Part shown: positions 44,542 to 53,926 of the stretch, in pieces | Layout: each line of letters opens with the position of its first letter | Position numbering within the stretch: position 1 is the stretch's first letter | Assembly: GCF_030758345.1 (NCBI RefSeq) | Contig: NZ_JAVAMO010000011.1 | Span: 62,001-126,000 of the forward strand | Direction of reading: 5' to 3' | Length of the DNA: 64,000 nt | Source of the DNA: Ruegeria discodermiae | GTDB lineage: Bacteria; Pseudomonadota; Alphaproteobacteria; Rhodobacterales; Rhodobacteraceae | Made by a program: the position numbers and the translations under genes | The notes under the pieces: generated by a model | The model's database searches: none | What the model was told of the DNA's origin: nothing | What the model saw: the letters and a program-made list of their open reading frames with translations, nothing else

Positions 44542-46415
44542 GCGCTGCGCGCCCTATCCAACCGTCGAAGATGGGCGAGGATCAGCGCAAGCGCGGCAGG
44601 CGTAACTCCTTCGACCCGCGCTGCCTGCGCCAGATTCTCTGGTCGGGCGGAGACAAGCTTTTGTTTCAACTCAGTGGATAGCCCTTCGAGAAGCGAAAAG
44701 TCGAACCCGGCTGGGATGCGGTGGTTTTCGTCGCGCTTTAACGCCGCAACGTCCTTTTGCTGCCGCGCAATATAATTTGCATATAGTGCATCGCGCTCAA
44801 CCTGACGGCGGATCGGTCCTTGCACCGCGTCCAAACCTTGAATCATTGGCAGAAGATCCTCGAAAGACACATCCGGGAAACCCAGAACAGCCATCCCATC
44901 CCGTCGATTTCCATCCTGATTTACGGATATACCCGCATCCTGCAATTGCTTCGGGGTATATGTGCGCTCCGTGAGCATGGATTTGGCAGCATCGACTTGT
45001 TCCATTTTCTCCAGAAATTGCTCACGACGCCGATCGCCAACGCAACCGAGGTCAATGCCAACAGGTGTCAGCCGTTGATCGGCATTGTCCGCACGCAAGG
45101 ACAATCGAAACTCCGCCCGCGAGGTAAACATCCGGTAAGGCTCAGTCACGCCGCGTGTCGTCAGATCGTCAATCATCACGCCGATATAGCTGTTGGATCG
45201 GCCAAACAGCACCGGTTCAACGCCTTTGGCCTCCAAAGCCGCGTTCAAACCCGCAACCAACCCCTGGGCTGCGGCTTCCTCATATCCTGTTGTCCCGTTG
45301 ATCTGCCCGGCCAGGAACAGACCCGGCACCGACTCCAGGGACAAGCGGTTGGATAGCGACCGGGGATCAACATAGTCATATTCGATGGCATAGCCCGGCT
45401 GCAGAATAACCGCCTGCTCAAGCCCCTTGATCGAATGGACGTAGTCATCCTGAACATCGCGCGGCAGAGAGGTGGAGATGCCATTCGGATAGATCGTGTG
45501 ATCATCAAGCCCTTCGGGCTCAAGGAAAATCTGATGCGACTCCTTATCGGCGAAACGGACGATCTTATCCTCGATCGACGGACAGTATCTGGGCCCCACC
45601 CCATCGATATGGCCGCCATACATGGCTGATCTCTCAAGATTGTCAGCGATGATCTGATGCGTTTGTGCGTTTGTATGTGTGATGCCGCAGGATATCTGCT
45701 GCGCTACCGGGGCATCGGACAAGAACGAGAAAAGGACCGGATCATCGTCGCCGGGCTGCATTTGCAGATCACTCCAGTCGATCGTACGTCCGTCGAGCCG
45801 CGGCGGTGTGCCGGTTTTCAGGCGCCCCAGCGGGAGGTCAAAAGATTCCAGTCGTTCAGCGAGCTTCACTGAGGGCTTGTCCCCCATCCGGCCGCCCGGA
45901 TGGCTGACATCGCCGATATGGACGATCCCGCGCAGGAAGGTGCCAGAGGTCAGGATAACCGTGCGCGACCGGATCTCCGATCCGTCGGCTAGGAGAACAC
46001 CTGCAACAGCAGAGCCATTCATCAGGAAATCAACGGCTTCGCCCTCAACTACGGTCAGGCATCGCTGTTTCTGAGTTTCCGAAAGCATCGCCGAGCGGTA
46101 ACGTGCGCGATCTGCCTGGGCGCGTGGCCCTTGGACCGCGGGTCCTTTGCGGCGGTTCAGCAAGCGAAACTGAATACCGGCGTGATCCGCAACACGACCC
46201 ATAACCCCGTCGAGCGCGTCGATTTCCCGGACGAGGTGCCCTTTGCCCAGACCCCCGATGGCCGGGTTGCATGACATCACACCGATATCACCCTGCTTCA
46301 GTGTGATCAGCGCCACACGCACGCCAAACCGAGCTGCGGCGTGGGCTGCTTCACACCCCGCATGCCCTGCCCCGATGACAGCAACATCAAACTCTGAATG
46401 TTTCACGTGAAACAC
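44538..46415 (-). CDS. mnmG: tRNA uridine 5-carboxymethylaminomethyl modification enzyme MnmG (GidA)
   Basis: 625-residue FAD protein that, with MnmE, modifies the wobble uridine (U34) of certain tRNAs. The FAD loop is [14 protein letters not shown] and the family block [19 protein letters not shown] follows. The first start is a GTG at 46415, giving MFHVKH; the in-frame GTG at 46406 has GAGGA at a better distance (9 bases) and may be the real start. The 5' end carries a perfect parS. The gene is 3 bases after mnmE. Confidence 0.97.
   Translation of the reverse strand: MFHVKHSEFDVAVIGAGHAGCEAAHAAARFGVRVALITLKQGDIGVMSCNPAIGGLGKGHLVREIDALDGVMGRVADHAGIQFRLLNRRKGPAVQGPRAQADRARYRSAMLSETQKQRCLTVVEGEAVDFLMNGSAVAGVLLADGSEIRSRTVILTSGTFLRGIVHIGDVSHPGGRMGDKPSVKLAERLESFDLPLGRLKTGTPPRLDGRTIDWSDLQMQPGDDDPVLFSFLSDAPVAQQISCGITHTNAQTHQIIADNLERSAMYGGHIDGVGPRYCPSIEDKIVRFADKESHQIFLEPEGLDDHTIYPNGISTSLPRDVQDDYVHSIKGLEQAVILQPGYAIEYDYVDPRSLSNRLSLESVPGLFLAGQINGTTGYEEAAAQGLVAGLNAALEAKGVEPVLFGRSNSYIGVMIDDLTTRGVTEPYRMFTSRAEFRLSLRADNADQRLTPVGIDLGCVGDRRREQFLEKMEQVDAAKSMLTERTYTPKQLQDAGISVNQDGNRRDGMAVLGFPDVSFEDLLPMIQGLDAVQGPIRRQVERDALYANYIARQQKDVAALKRDENHRIPAGFDFSLLEGLSTELKQKLVSARPENLAQAARVEGVTPAALALILAHLRRLDRARSA
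46399..46414. promoter_or_regulatory. parS centromere site at the mnmG start
   Basis: TGTTTCACGTGAAACA is a second exact parS palindrome. It begins at the second base of the first mnmG start codon, so it spans the translation start region. ParB bound here could also affect mnmG expression. Distance to the putative origin is about 3 kb. Confidence 0.92.
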
Positions 46416-46418
46416 TCC

Positions 46419-47705
46419 TCACTTACCTAGGCAAAAACTCGCGAAGATTTCGTCCAGCAAATTTTCGACATCTACCCGGCCCACCAGAGATTCAAGCGCA
46501 CGGATTGCTGTGCGCAATTCTTCGGCAGCTATATCATACTGATCCGGTCCGGAGTCGAGAATCAAAGAGACATTCGACAGCGCTGCCATCGCTATGATCA
46601 TCGCGGTCCGATGGCGTTCGCGGGTTGCAATGCCACGACTGCTGGCACGGTTGAGCAATCGCTCCGAAACTTGCGTGACCAATTGATTGATCCCCGCCCC
46701 GGTCAACCCCGATATGAACCCAGGCTGATTCCCATGCAGGTCACCTTTGGGACGGACATGAATGTCATCGGGCTGTGGAGAAATTTTCAGGTCATCCGAA
46801 GTTTCACTGAGAAACACCCTCAGATCAGCGCAATCAGCGCGGTCCTTCGCGCGCTGGATGCCGATGCCTTCCACGTAGTCTTCGGTATCGCGCAGACCAG
46901 CCGTGTCCAGCAGAGTTACGGGCAGCCCGGACAGATCCATGCGCACTTCGATAATATCGCGGGTCGTGCCTGCAAACTCTGAGGTGATCGCCGCTTCTCG
47001 ACCGGCCAAAGCGTTGAGCAAAGTGGATTTTCCGACATTCGGAGGGCCAACAATCGCAACCTCAAACCCGGTGCGGATGCGTTCGGAAATCTTGACGCTG
47101 GCCGCCTCGCGCTCAAGGTCGGCAATAACGGCGTTAAGCAGCGAGCGTACTTCGGGCGTGACATCGGTCGGAACTTCTTCGTCGGCGAAGTCGATCACCG
47201 CCTCCAGCAGCGAGGCCGCGCGGATCAGATCGCGACGCCAGGATTCCGCCAGCCTGCCAAGCTCACCCGCGAGGATCGTCTGCGCTTGCTTCCGCTGCGC
47301 CTCGGTTTCGGCGTCAATGAGGTCGGCCAGACCTTCGACCTGAGCAAGGTCGAGCTTACCATTCTCCATCGCACGACGCGTAAATTCACCCGGCTCGGCC
47401 AGCCGCAGCGCGTCATGGTCCGATAAGGTGCGCAGCACAGCTGTGATGGTTGCCGGGCTGCCGTGGATCTGAAATTCAACCACATCTTCGCCGGTGAAAC
47501 TGGCGGGCGCCTGGAAGGACAGCACCAGTGCCTCGTCGAGAACCGCGTCGGACGAATCCGTCAATGTGTGAAATCGCATGCCACGCGCGGGCAAGGTGGC
47601 GCTACATATCTGTTCCGCCGCGCTCCGGGCTCGCGGCCCGGAGATACGGATCACAGCAACGCCGGCTTTGCCTTGCGCGCTGGCCAGCGCAAAGATGGTA
47701 TCCAT
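46419..47705 (-). CDS. mnmE: tRNA modification GTPase MnmE
   Basis: 428-residue GTPase, partner of MnmG in wobble uridine modification. The G-domain P-loop is [14 protein letters not shown], with DTAGLRDT as the G3 motif; the C-terminal end FCLGK is the form of the conserved CxGK that acts in the reaction. It heads the mnmE-mnmG-rsmG-parA-parB series and is 30 bases after rho. Confidence 0.96.
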   Translation of the reverse strand: MDTIFALASAQGKAGVAVIRISGPRARSAAEQICSATLPARGMRFHTLTDSSDAVLDEALVLSFQAPASFTGEDVVEFQIHGSPATITAVLRTLSDHDALRLAEPGEFTRRAMENGKLDLAQVEGLADLIDAETEAQRKQAQTILAGELGRLAESWRRDLIRAASLLEAVIDFADEEVPTDVTPEVRSLLNAVIADLEREAASVKISERIRTGFEVAIVGPPNVGKSTLLNALAGREAAITSEFAGTTRDIIEVRMDLSGLPVTLLDTAGLRDTEDYVEGIGIQRAKDRADCADLRVFLSETSDDLKISPQPDDIHVRPKGDLHGNQPGFISGLTGAGINQLVTQVSERLLNRASSRGIATRERHRTAMIIAMAALSNVSLILDSGPDQYDIAAEELRTAIRALESLVGRVDVENLLDEIFASFCLGK

Positions 47706-47735
47706 ACTGATGGCCTCGCGATGGTCACGAAAGGA

Positions 47736-49007
47736 TCAGGTGTTCATCGAATCGAAAAACTCGGAATTGGTTTTGGTCTGCTTGAGTTTGGACAGCAGGA
47801 ACTCGATGGCGTCTGTGGTTCCCATCGGGTTGAGAATCCGGCGCAGAACAAAGGTCTTGGCCAGATCGCCCTTGTCGACCAGAAGGTCCTCTTTCCGCGT
47901 ACCGGATTTGAGGATGTCGATGGCCGGGAAGACGCGCTTATCGGCAATCTTACGGTCCAGCACAATTTCCGAGTTACCTGTGCCTTTGAATTCTTCAAAG
48001 ATCACTTCATCCATCCGGCTGCCGGTATCGATCAGGGCGGTGGCGATGATGGTCAGCGATCCGCCCTCTTCGATATTCCGCGCCGCGCCAAAGAACCGCT
48101 TGGGGCGTTGCAGCGCATTCGCATCCACACCACCGGTCAGAACTTTACCCGAGGACGGCACCACAGTATTGAATGCCCTACCAAGTCTTGTGATCGAGTC
48201 GAGGAGAATAACAACATCTCGTTTGTGTTCGACCAATCGCTTAGCTTTTTCGATCACCATCTCGGACACGGCCACGTGGCGGGTCGCCGGTTCGTCAAAG
48301 GTCGAGGATACAACCTCACCCTTCACCGAGCGCTGCATGTCCGTCACTTCTTCGGGGCGTTCGTCGATCAGCAGCACGATCAGATAGCATTCCGGATGGT
48401 TCTTCTCGATGGAGTGCGCGATGTTCTGCAGGATCACGGTCTTACCCGTACGCGGCGGGGCCACGATCAGCGAACGCTGGCCTTTTCCGATTGGAGCCAC
48501 CAGGTCGATAACACGGGCCGAGCGGTCCTTGATGGTGGGATCCTCAATCTCCATCTTCAGGCGCTCATCAGGATAAAGCGGCGTCAGGTTGTCGAAGGCG
48601 ATCTTGTGCTTGGCTTTTTCGGGCGCTTCAAAGTTGATCTTGGTGACATTGGTCAGCGCGAAGTAGCGCTCGTTGTCATTGGGCGCCTTGATCTGCCCTT
48701 CGATCGTGTCGCCGGTGCGCAGGCTGTACTGGCGGATCATGTCGGGCGAGACATAGATGTCGTCCGGACCCGGCAGGTAGTTCGCCTCAGGCGAGCGGAG
48801 AAAGCCGAAACCGTCCTGCAGCACCTCAAGAACACCATCACCGCCAATGGCCCATCCCTCGTCCGCACGTTCGCGCAGGATCTGGAACATCATCTCGCCC
48901 TTGCGCATGGTCGAGGCGTTTTCGATCTCCAGCTCTTCGGCCATCGCCAAAAGGTCTTTGGGGCTCTTGGCTTTGAGATCGGCAAGATTGAGGGATTCGG
49001 TTGTCAT
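47736..49007 (-). CDS. rho: Transcription termination factor Rho
   Basis: 423-residue hexameric RNA helicase that ends transcription. The N-terminal RNA-binding domain holds [18 protein letters not shown] and the ATPase Walker A is [13 protein letters not shown]; later [13 protein letters not shown] is typical. The ATG at 49007 is the family start; an upstream in-frame start at 49049 adds 14 residues and is less likely. It lies between hemJ and mnmE on the same strand. Confidence 0.97.
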   Translation of the reverse strand: MTTESLNLADLKAKSPKDLLAMAEELEIENASTMRKGEMMFQILRERADEGWAIGGDGVLEVLQDGFGFLRSPEANYLPGPDDIYVSPDMIRQYSLRTGDTIEGQIKAPNDNERYFALTNVTKINFEAPEKAKHKIAFDNLTPLYPDERLKMEIEDPTIKDRSARVIDLVAPIGKGQRSLIVAPPRTGKTVILQNIAHSIEKNHPECYLIVLLIDERPEEVTDMQRSVKGEVVSSTFDEPATRHVAVSEMVIEKAKRLVEHKRDVVILLDSITRLGRAFNTVVPSSGKVLTGGVDANALQRPKRFFGAARNIEEGGSLTIIATALIDTGSRMDEVIFEEFKGTGNSEIVLDRKIADKRVFPAIDILKSGTRKEDLLVDKGDLAKTFVLRRILNPMGTTDAIEFLLSKLKQTKTNSEFFDSMNT

Positions 49008-49130
49008 GGTGATAGGACCCTTGGCCGCGATAAGGGGCGGCACAGACATTCATGGACTTGGAAAACACGCCACCCGGACGGGCGGGACCATGCCTACATA
49101 GGCGGCAGGCGCGGCGGAGTCAAATGCCAG

Positions 49131-49580
49131 TCAGAACTTTACCACGACCGAGACCACAATGATCACCATCAGGACGGTTGGGACCTCGTTCATCATGCGG
49201 AACTGTCGCCCGGTCAGCCGGTTGCGCCCAACCAGGAAATCCTTGCGCCTGATCGCGAGCCAATGATGAAACCACGTCATTGCAACCACCGATGCGCCCT
49301 TGGTCCAAGGCCAGACGTAACTCCAGTCAACAATGCCTGGGGTCATCACCATGATCAGGCCACAGACCCAGCTGACAATCATTGCTGGCTGCATGATCAC
49401 TCGCAACAGCTTGTTTTCCATCGTCTCGAAGATTGCCGAAGCACCTTCGACGTCCTTGGCGTTTTCGACGTGGTAGACATAAAGTCTAGGCAAATAGAAG
49501 AGACCGGCCATCCAGGATATCACTGCCATGATGTGCAGTGACTTGATCCACGGATAAAGCACAAAAAGAAAATCGGTCAT
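49131..49580 (-). CDS. hemJ: Protoporphyrinogen IX oxidase HemJ
   Basis: 149-residue membrane protein with four predicted helices. The helix-1 HIMAVISWMAGLFYLPRLYVYH block holds the conserved His used for heme binding, and later WFHHWLAI carries further His residues. HemJ oxidises protoporphyrinogen in heme synthesis in bacteria without HemG or HemY. It is the last leftward gene before the putative origin. Confidence 0.9.
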   Translation of the reverse strand: MTDFLFVLYPWIKSLHIMAVISWMAGLFYLPRLYVYHVENAKDVEGASAIFETMENKLLRVIMQPAMIVSWVCGLIMVMTPGIVDWSYVWPWTKGASVVAMTWFHHWLAIRRKDFLVGRNRLTGRQFRMMNEVPTVLMVIIVVSVVVKF

Positions 49581-49711
49581 GGTGTCCCGCCTTGCTCGAT
49601 CCCTCCCTAATAAAAAAGAAAGAAAGAAAAAAGGATGATGGTTTTGTTGGAACAGAGGTTTCGGTGGATTATTGGGTTTTACCCGGGCTTGTCCCCAGCG
49701 GGGAAAAGTTG

Positions 49712-49724
49712 CCCGCTCAGCGGG
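49712..49724. repeat. Palindrome in the origin region
   Basis: CCCGCT (49712-49717) and AGCGGG (49719-49724) are perfectly complementary around one base. The site lies just left of the AT-rich tract; its role is unknown. Confidence 0.4.
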
Positions 49725-49777
49725 TGGGATATGTTGACGGCGTAAATTATGTTATTAAAACAATAAGATAAATAACA

Positions 49778-49791
49778 TCACAGCTCTGTGA
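49778..49791. repeat. Palindrome next to the DnaA box
   Basis: TCACAG (49778-49783) and CTGTGA (49786-49791) form a perfect inverted repeat around CT, directly between the AT-rich tract and the perfect DnaA box. It could bind an origin regulator, but none is known. Confidence 0.45.
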
Positions 49792-49793
49792 CT

Positions 49794-49802
49794 TGTGGAT
49801 AA
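49794..49802 (-). promoter_or_regulatory. DnaA box, perfect match
   Basis: On the minus strand this is TTATCCACA, the known high-affinity DnaA binding site. It follows the AT-rich tract by about 15 bases, the arrangement expected at an origin. Confidence 0.8.
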
Positions 49803-49974
49803 AACCGAGATAACTCTGGAAGATCACGATTAGCCCCCGGTTGCGACTTATCCTTGTCCCGGATGGATAGATGACGCGTGATTTCGGGATGCAACCGCAT
49901 CTTTCATAGCTCTTGCGCGATTTGCTTAAAATCATGCAAAGGGTTCACATCGAAACACAGTCTTTCTCACGGGG

Positions 49975-49983
49975 TTTTCCACA
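49975..49983 (+). promoter_or_regulatory. DnaA-box-like sequence at the maf start
   Basis: TTTTCCACA differs from the DnaA consensus by one base and ends on the first base of the maf start codon. It could be a weaker DnaA site, or a chance match. Confidence 0.4.
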
Positions 49984-50582
49984 TGTCTGTCCCATTCCTG
50001 CTTGCTTCCGGTTCGGAGATCCGGGCGCAGTTATTGCGCAACGCTGCTGTCCCGTTTGAGATTCAAGTGCCGCGCGTGGACGAGGATCAGATCAAGGCGG
50101 CGCTATTGGCCGAAGCCGCAGCCCCCCGCGATATCGCAGATACGCTGGCCGAATGGAAAGCGCGCCGGATCAGCGAACGAAACTCCGAGGCGATGGTTCT
50201 GGGTTGCGATCAGGTACTGGATTTCGAGGGGCAGCTTTTGTCAAAGCCTGTCTCGCCCGAGGCCGCGCTGGCCCAGTTGCAACAGATGCGCGGCAAGCGG
50301 CACATGTTATTATCGGCGGCTGTGATATATGAGGGGGGTAAGCCGGTCTGGCGCCATGTGGGTCAGGTGCGGCTGCGGATGCGGGACAGTACGGATGCTT
50401 ATCTGGAGGGTTACGTCCGGCGAAACTGGGACAGCATCCGCCACGCGGTGGGCGGCTACAAGCTGGAAGAAGAGGGTGTGCGGCTGTTCACCGCCATTGA
50501 CGGCGACTATTTTAACGTTTTGGGTATCCCTTTGTTGGAGTTGCTCAATTATCTGACTTTGCGGGGGGTTATCGACCAATGA
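49983..50582 (+). CDS. maf: Maf-family nucleotide pyrophosphatase
   Basis: 199-residue Maf/YceF-like protein that hydrolyses non-canonical or modified nucleotides. Near the N-terminus LLASGSEIRAQLL stands in place of the usual ASxSPRR, and the WKARRIS and CDQVLDFEG blocks follow, with the metal-site Asp. The ATG at 49983 is used; a frame reaching to 49878 covers origin sequence. The stop overlaps aroE by 4 bases. Confidence 0.92.
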   Translation: MSVPFLLASGSEIRAQLLRNAAVPFEIQVPRVDEDQIKAALLAEAAAPRDIADTLAEWKARRISERNSEAMVLGCDQVLDFEGQLLSKPVSPEAALAQLQQMRGKRHMLLSAAVIYEGGKPVWRHVGQVRLRMRDSTDAYLEGYVRRNWDSIRHAVGGYKLEEEGVRLFTAIDGDYFNVLGIPLLELLNYLTLRGVIDQ

Positions 50583-51412
50583 CAGACATGCGGATACCAC
50601 TGGCCGGTGTCATCGGGCACCCGATTGCGCATTCCAAGTCACCCTTCATTCACCGTCACTGGCTGACCACGATGGGGATCTCGGGGTTCTATATCCCGAT
50701 GGATGTTGCTGCGCAGGATCTTGAAACGGTCATTCGTACCCTGCCCAAAGCCGGGTTTGTCGGGCTCAACGTGACAATCCCTTATAAAGAGGCGGTGATG
50801 TCGATTGCCGATAAGGTAACCGACCGTGCGACGCTGATCGGGGCGGCAAACACGCTGATCTTTCGCAATGATGGGTTGATCCACGCGGATAACACCGATG
50901 GTTACGGCTTTATCTCGAACCTGCGCGGTGGCGCGCCGGATTGGGACCCGAGCGCGGGCCCGGCGGTTGTGCTTGGCGCGGGCGGTGCCGCGCGCGCGGT
51001 GATTGCTTCGCTGGCAGAGGCCGGTGTTCCGCAGATCATCCTGACCAACCGCACCCGCTCCCGTGCCGAGCGGCTCAAGGATAATTTTGGCCAGCGCGTG
51101 GTGGTGGCTGATTGGGTACAGGCGGGCAATGTGGTCGAGGAGGCCAAGCTGCTGGTGAACACAAGCTCACTGGGCATGGTCGGAAACCCCGAACTGCGCG
51201 TGCCGCTGGACGGGCTGTCGCCCGATTGCGTGGTGACCGATCTGGTCTACACACCGCTCAAGACCCGGCTGCTGCGGGTCGCCGAAGAGACAGGCTGCAC
51301 CACTGTCGATGGTCTGGGCATGTTGCTGCATCAGGCAGTGCCTGGATTTGAGCGCTGGTTCGGCCAACGCCCGGTGGTGGATGAGGGGACCAGGGCGGCG
51401 GCGCTCAGATGA
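50579..51412 (+). CDS. aroE: Shikimate dehydrogenase
   Basis: 277-residue NADP enzyme reducing 3-dehydroshikimate in aromatic amino acid synthesis. The N-terminal substrate region has GVIGHPIAHSKSPFIH and GLNVTIPYKE, and the NADP loop is VLGAGGAARAVI with NRTRSRAE after it. Its ends overlap maf and coaE by 4 bases each (ATGA), a coupled series. Confidence 0.96.
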   Translation: MTDMRIPLAGVIGHPIAHSKSPFIHRHWLTTMGISGFYIPMDVAAQDLETVIRTLPKAGFVGLNVTIPYKEAVMSIADKVTDRATLIGAANTLIFRNDGLIHADNTDGYGFISNLRGGAPDWDPSAGPAVVLGAGGAARAVIASLAEAGVPQIILTNRTRSRAERLKDNFGQRVVVADWVQAGNVVEEAKLLVNTSSLGMVGNPELRVPLDGLSPDCVVTDLVYTPLKTRLLRVAEETGCTTVDGLGMLLHQAVPGFERWFGQRPVVDEGTRAAALR

Positions 51413-51999
51413 GTTTCTGCCTCGGGCTAACCGGTTCGATCGGGATGGGCAAAAGCACTACCGCCGCCATGTTTGTCGCAGAAGGCTGCGCGCTTTGGGA
51501 TGCGGATGCGGCGGTGCATCGGCTTTATGACAAGGGCGCAGCGGTTGCACCCATCGCGGCGCGTTTTCCCGATGCGGTTGATGATGGCCGTGTGGATCGC
51601 GCCGCGTTGAAGCGGATCATCACCGACAATCCGGCCGCCCTGAAAGAGATCGAATCCATCGTTCATCCGCTAGTGGCGCAGGACCGCGCCGCGTTTCGCC
51701 AATTGGCGCAGGCTGATATCCTGGTCTTCGATATCCCGCTCTTGTTCGAAACCGGCGGGGATGCGGCAATGGATGCGGTGGCTTGCGTGACGATCCCCGC
51801 CGATTTGCAACGCCAAAGGGTTCTGGAGCGTGGCACCATGAGCGAGGCGCAGTTCGAACAGATCCGGGCGAAACAGATGCAGAATGACGAAAAATGTGCC
51901 CGGTCGGATTATGTCATCATCACAGATACATTGGATCACGCCCGGCGGCAGGTTACAAAGATTGTCGGGCAGATACGGACAGGGCTGGCAAATGCGTGA
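51409..51999 (+). CDS. coaE: Dephospho-CoA kinase
   Basis: 196-residue kinase for the last step of CoA synthesis. The P-loop is LTGSIGMGKSTTAAMF and the VFDIPLLFETGGDAAMD block is the family signature. It overlaps aroE by 4 bases and dnaQ by 8 bases. Confidence 0.95.
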   Translation: MSFCLGLTGSIGMGKSTTAAMFVAEGCALWDADAAVHRLYDKGAAVAPIAARFPDAVDDGRVDRAALKRIITDNPAALKEIESIVHPLVAQDRAAFRQLAQADILVFDIPLLFETGGDAAMDAVACVTIPADLQRQRVLERGTMSEAQFEQIRAKQMQNDEKCARSDYVIITDTLDHARRQVTKIVGQIRTGLANA

Positions 52000-52717
52000 G
52001 ATTGTACTTGATACTGAAACCACAGGATTCGATCCGCAAAGTGGCGATCGGATTGTCGAGATCGGTGCGGTGGAACTTTGGAACCATGTCGCCTCGGGCG
52101 GCACCTATCATCAGTATATCAATCCCGAACGCTCCATGCCGCAGGAGGCGTTTGAGGTACACGGCATCGGGCCCGATCTGCTGGAGCCGCCGCAAACACC
52201 CGCCCCCGGGGCAGTGCTGCTGAAGGACAAGCCGGTTTTTGCGAAGATCGGGCAAGCGTTTCGCGACTTTGTCGGGGATGCAAAGCTGGTCATCCACAAC
52301 GCGGCTTTCGACATGAAATTCCTCAATGCCGAGCTGCGCTGGATGGGGGTCGAAGAGATCCCGTGGGAGCAGGCCATCGACACGCTAGCCATCGCCCGCA
52401 AACGGTTTCCCGGCTCGCCCGCCACGCTGGACGCGCTGTGCCGCCGATTCAATATCGACAACACCGCACGCACGCTGCACGGGGCGTTGCTCGATTCCGA
52501 GATTTTGGCCGAGGTCTATCTGGAGCTGATCGGCGGGCGGCAACCCGATTTCGGACTGTCCAACGCAACAGGTCAGAGCGGATCATCCAGCGAAGACAAC
52601 TGGCGCCCGCAGCCGCGCAACGCAGCGCTTCCACCACGGATCAGCGATGAAGAACGCGCCGCGCATGAAGCTTTTGTAGAAAAACTGGGCGAAAAGGCCC
52701 TGTGGTCCCGCGCCTGA
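51992..52717 (+). CDS. dnaQ: DNA polymerase III epsilon subunit (proofreading exonuclease)
   Basis: 241-residue DEDDh exonuclease of the replicase. Exo I is VLDTETTGFDP, exo II lies in IHNAAFDMKFL and exo III in LHGALLDSEILAEV (with the His). The last 60 residues, rich in polar residues, would bind the alpha subunit. The ATG at 51992 is the family start and overlaps coaE by 8 bases. A perfect hairpin overlaps the stop. Confidence 0.95.
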   Translation: MREIVLDTETTGFDPQSGDRIVEIGAVELWNHVASGGTYHQYINPERSMPQEAFEVHGIGPDLLEPPQTPAPGAVLLKDKPVFAKIGQAFRDFVGDAKLVIHNAAFDMKFLNAELRWMGVEEIPWEQAIDTLAIARKRFPGSPATLDALCRRFNIDNTARTLHGALLDSEILAEVYLELIGGRQPDFGLSNATGQSGSSSEDNWRPQPRNAALPPRISDEERAAHEAFVEKLGEKALWSRA

Positions 52718-52733
52718 TCCGGTCAGGCGCGGG
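52707..52733. terminator. Perfect 11-bp hairpin between dnaQ and secB
   Basis: CCCGCGCCTGA (52707-52717) pairs with TCAGGCGCGGG (52723-52733) around TCCGG and overlaps the dnaQ stop codon. It stands between convergent genes and likely ends both transcripts, although no T-run follows. Confidence 0.65.
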
Positions 52734-52741
52734 ATGCAAAA

Positions 52742-53260
52742 TCAGGCGTCAGCCTTTTGATCCTTTTGCTGTGCCTGAGCCTGTGCCTGCACATGGGCAA
52801 GGCGCTGGCGATAGATCTGGACGAAGTCGATCTGATCCAGATTCAGCGGCGGGAAGCCACCATCGCTGGTCACATCGCTGACGATCCGGCGCACATAGGG
52901 GAACAGAAGGCGCGGACATTCGATCAGCAGAAACGGCTGCAACTGCTCTGAGGGAATGCCCTCGACATGGAAGATACCGTAATAATCCAGCTCCATCAGG
53001 AACAGGATATCATCCATGCCCTTGGCCTTGTTGGTGATGTTGAGCTTGAGCGTCACATCATATTGGTGTTCGACCTGACGTCGGCGGGCATCGACACTAA
53101 CCTGAACATTGATGTCCGGTTCAATCTGACCTGACGCGCCTTTTTGCGCCATGACATTCTCAAAGGACATGTCCCGGATGAATTGCGCAAGTACACGCAT
53201 CTGGACCTGCGGGGGCTGCTGCTGCTGTTCCTGATCTGCTGCAGCGTCGTCTTCGGCCAT
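52742..53260 (-). CDS. secB: Protein-export chaperone SecB
   Basis: 172-residue tetrameric chaperone that keeps secretory proteins unfolded and hands them to SecA. The YIKDxSFE-like FIRDMSFENVM, and CPRLLFPYVRRIVSDVTSDGGFPP, are the family signatures. The N- and C-terminal tails are Gln- and Ala-rich. It converges with dnaQ. Confidence 0.96.
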   Translation of the reverse strand: MAEDDAAADQEQQQQPPQVQMRVLAQFIRDMSFENVMAQKGASGQIEPDINVQVSVDARRRQVEHQYDVTLKLNITNKAKGMDDILFLMELDYYGIFHVEGIPSEQLQPFLLIECPRLLFPYVRRIVSDVTSDGGFPPLNLDQIDFVQIYRQRLAHVQAQAQAQQKDQKADA

Positions 53261-53314
53261 GAAACCACTCCTGAATAAAAACCAGCCAATGCTTAGCAGC
53301 TTGGCCCATGCACC

Positions 53315-53818
53315 TCAATGGCGGTCAGGACCCTCGACCCAGCCTGATGGCGTTGCATTCGGGTCGCGGGGGCGAACCACCTCTTCATATTCGCCGTCGA
53401 TCACGTCGCCTTTGCCCCGGTCACGGAAATCCGCGCGCATGCCGGGACCCGGACCCATCCGGAACTGCGTGACCACCATCCGTTTCTGCAGATAGCGGAA
53501 TACCGCCACCCGCACGCCCGGGATCAGCAGCGCAAAGCCGATGGCATCGGTGAAAAACCCCGGTGTCAGCAGCAGTACCCCGGACAGCAGGATCATAGCA
53601 CCATGCGCCAGCGGCTCGGTCGGATCGTCCAGTTCGGAAAACGCGCGCTGCAATTCTCCCATGGCCATACGGCCTTGTGTTCTTACCAGCCAGGTGCCCA
53701 AAAACGCTGTGCCAACCACGATGGCCAGCGTTGGCCACAGCCCGATCAGACCGCCCACCTGGATGAACAGCGCGATCTCGATGACCGGTATCAGCAGAAA
53801 CGCCAGCAGCAGATACAT
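53315..53818 (-). CDS. fxsA: FxsA-like membrane protein
   Basis: 167-residue protein with two or three N-terminal helices (LLAFLLIPVIEIALFI, and GVLLLTPGFFTDAIGFALLIPG), as in E. coli FxsA (suppressor of phage T7 exclusion). The C-terminal tail is hydrophilic and includes GEYEEV. Divergent from the Tim44-like gene. Physiological role not clear. Confidence 0.9.
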   Translation of the reverse strand: MYLLLAFLLIPVIEIALFIQVGGLIGLWPTLAIVVGTAFLGTWLVRTQGRMAMGELQRAFSELDDPTEPLAHGAMILLSGVLLLTPGFFTDAIGFALLIPGVRVAVFRYLQKRMVVTQFRMGPGPGMRADFRDRGKGDVIDGEYEEVVRPRDPNATPSGWVEGPDRH

Positions 53819-53926
53819 TTTCAGGGTCCTTTCCGTAGGGTTGAGCGGTGGACTTGCCCCCGCCTAGCCCCTACATAATGACGAGAGGCTCTGCTTACAA
53901 AGCCTGACGTCTAAGACGAGGACAAA

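Larger units (their letters stand above)
49581..49982. other. Putative chromosomal replication origin (oriC)
   Basis: A 402-base gap between leftward hemJ and rightward maf. It holds a purine run at 49612-49634, a palindrome at 49712-49724, an AT-rich tract at 49742-49778 (about 37 bases, possible unwinding element), a palindrome at 49778-49791, a perfect DnaA box at 49794-49802 and a one-mismatch box at 49975-49983. The outward gene direction and parAB/parS nearby fit an origin. No coding frame with support is seen. One perfect box is fewer than expected, so the call is inferential. Confidence 0.7.

Noticed and set aside
47463-49541. Long open frame opposite rho and hemJ
   Set aside because: Rho has complete motifs on the other strand; this frame is a by-product of high GC content.
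49612-49634. Purine run A/G in the origin gap as a ribosome site or small gene
   Set aside because: No start codon or frame follows it with support; kept only as part of the origin region.
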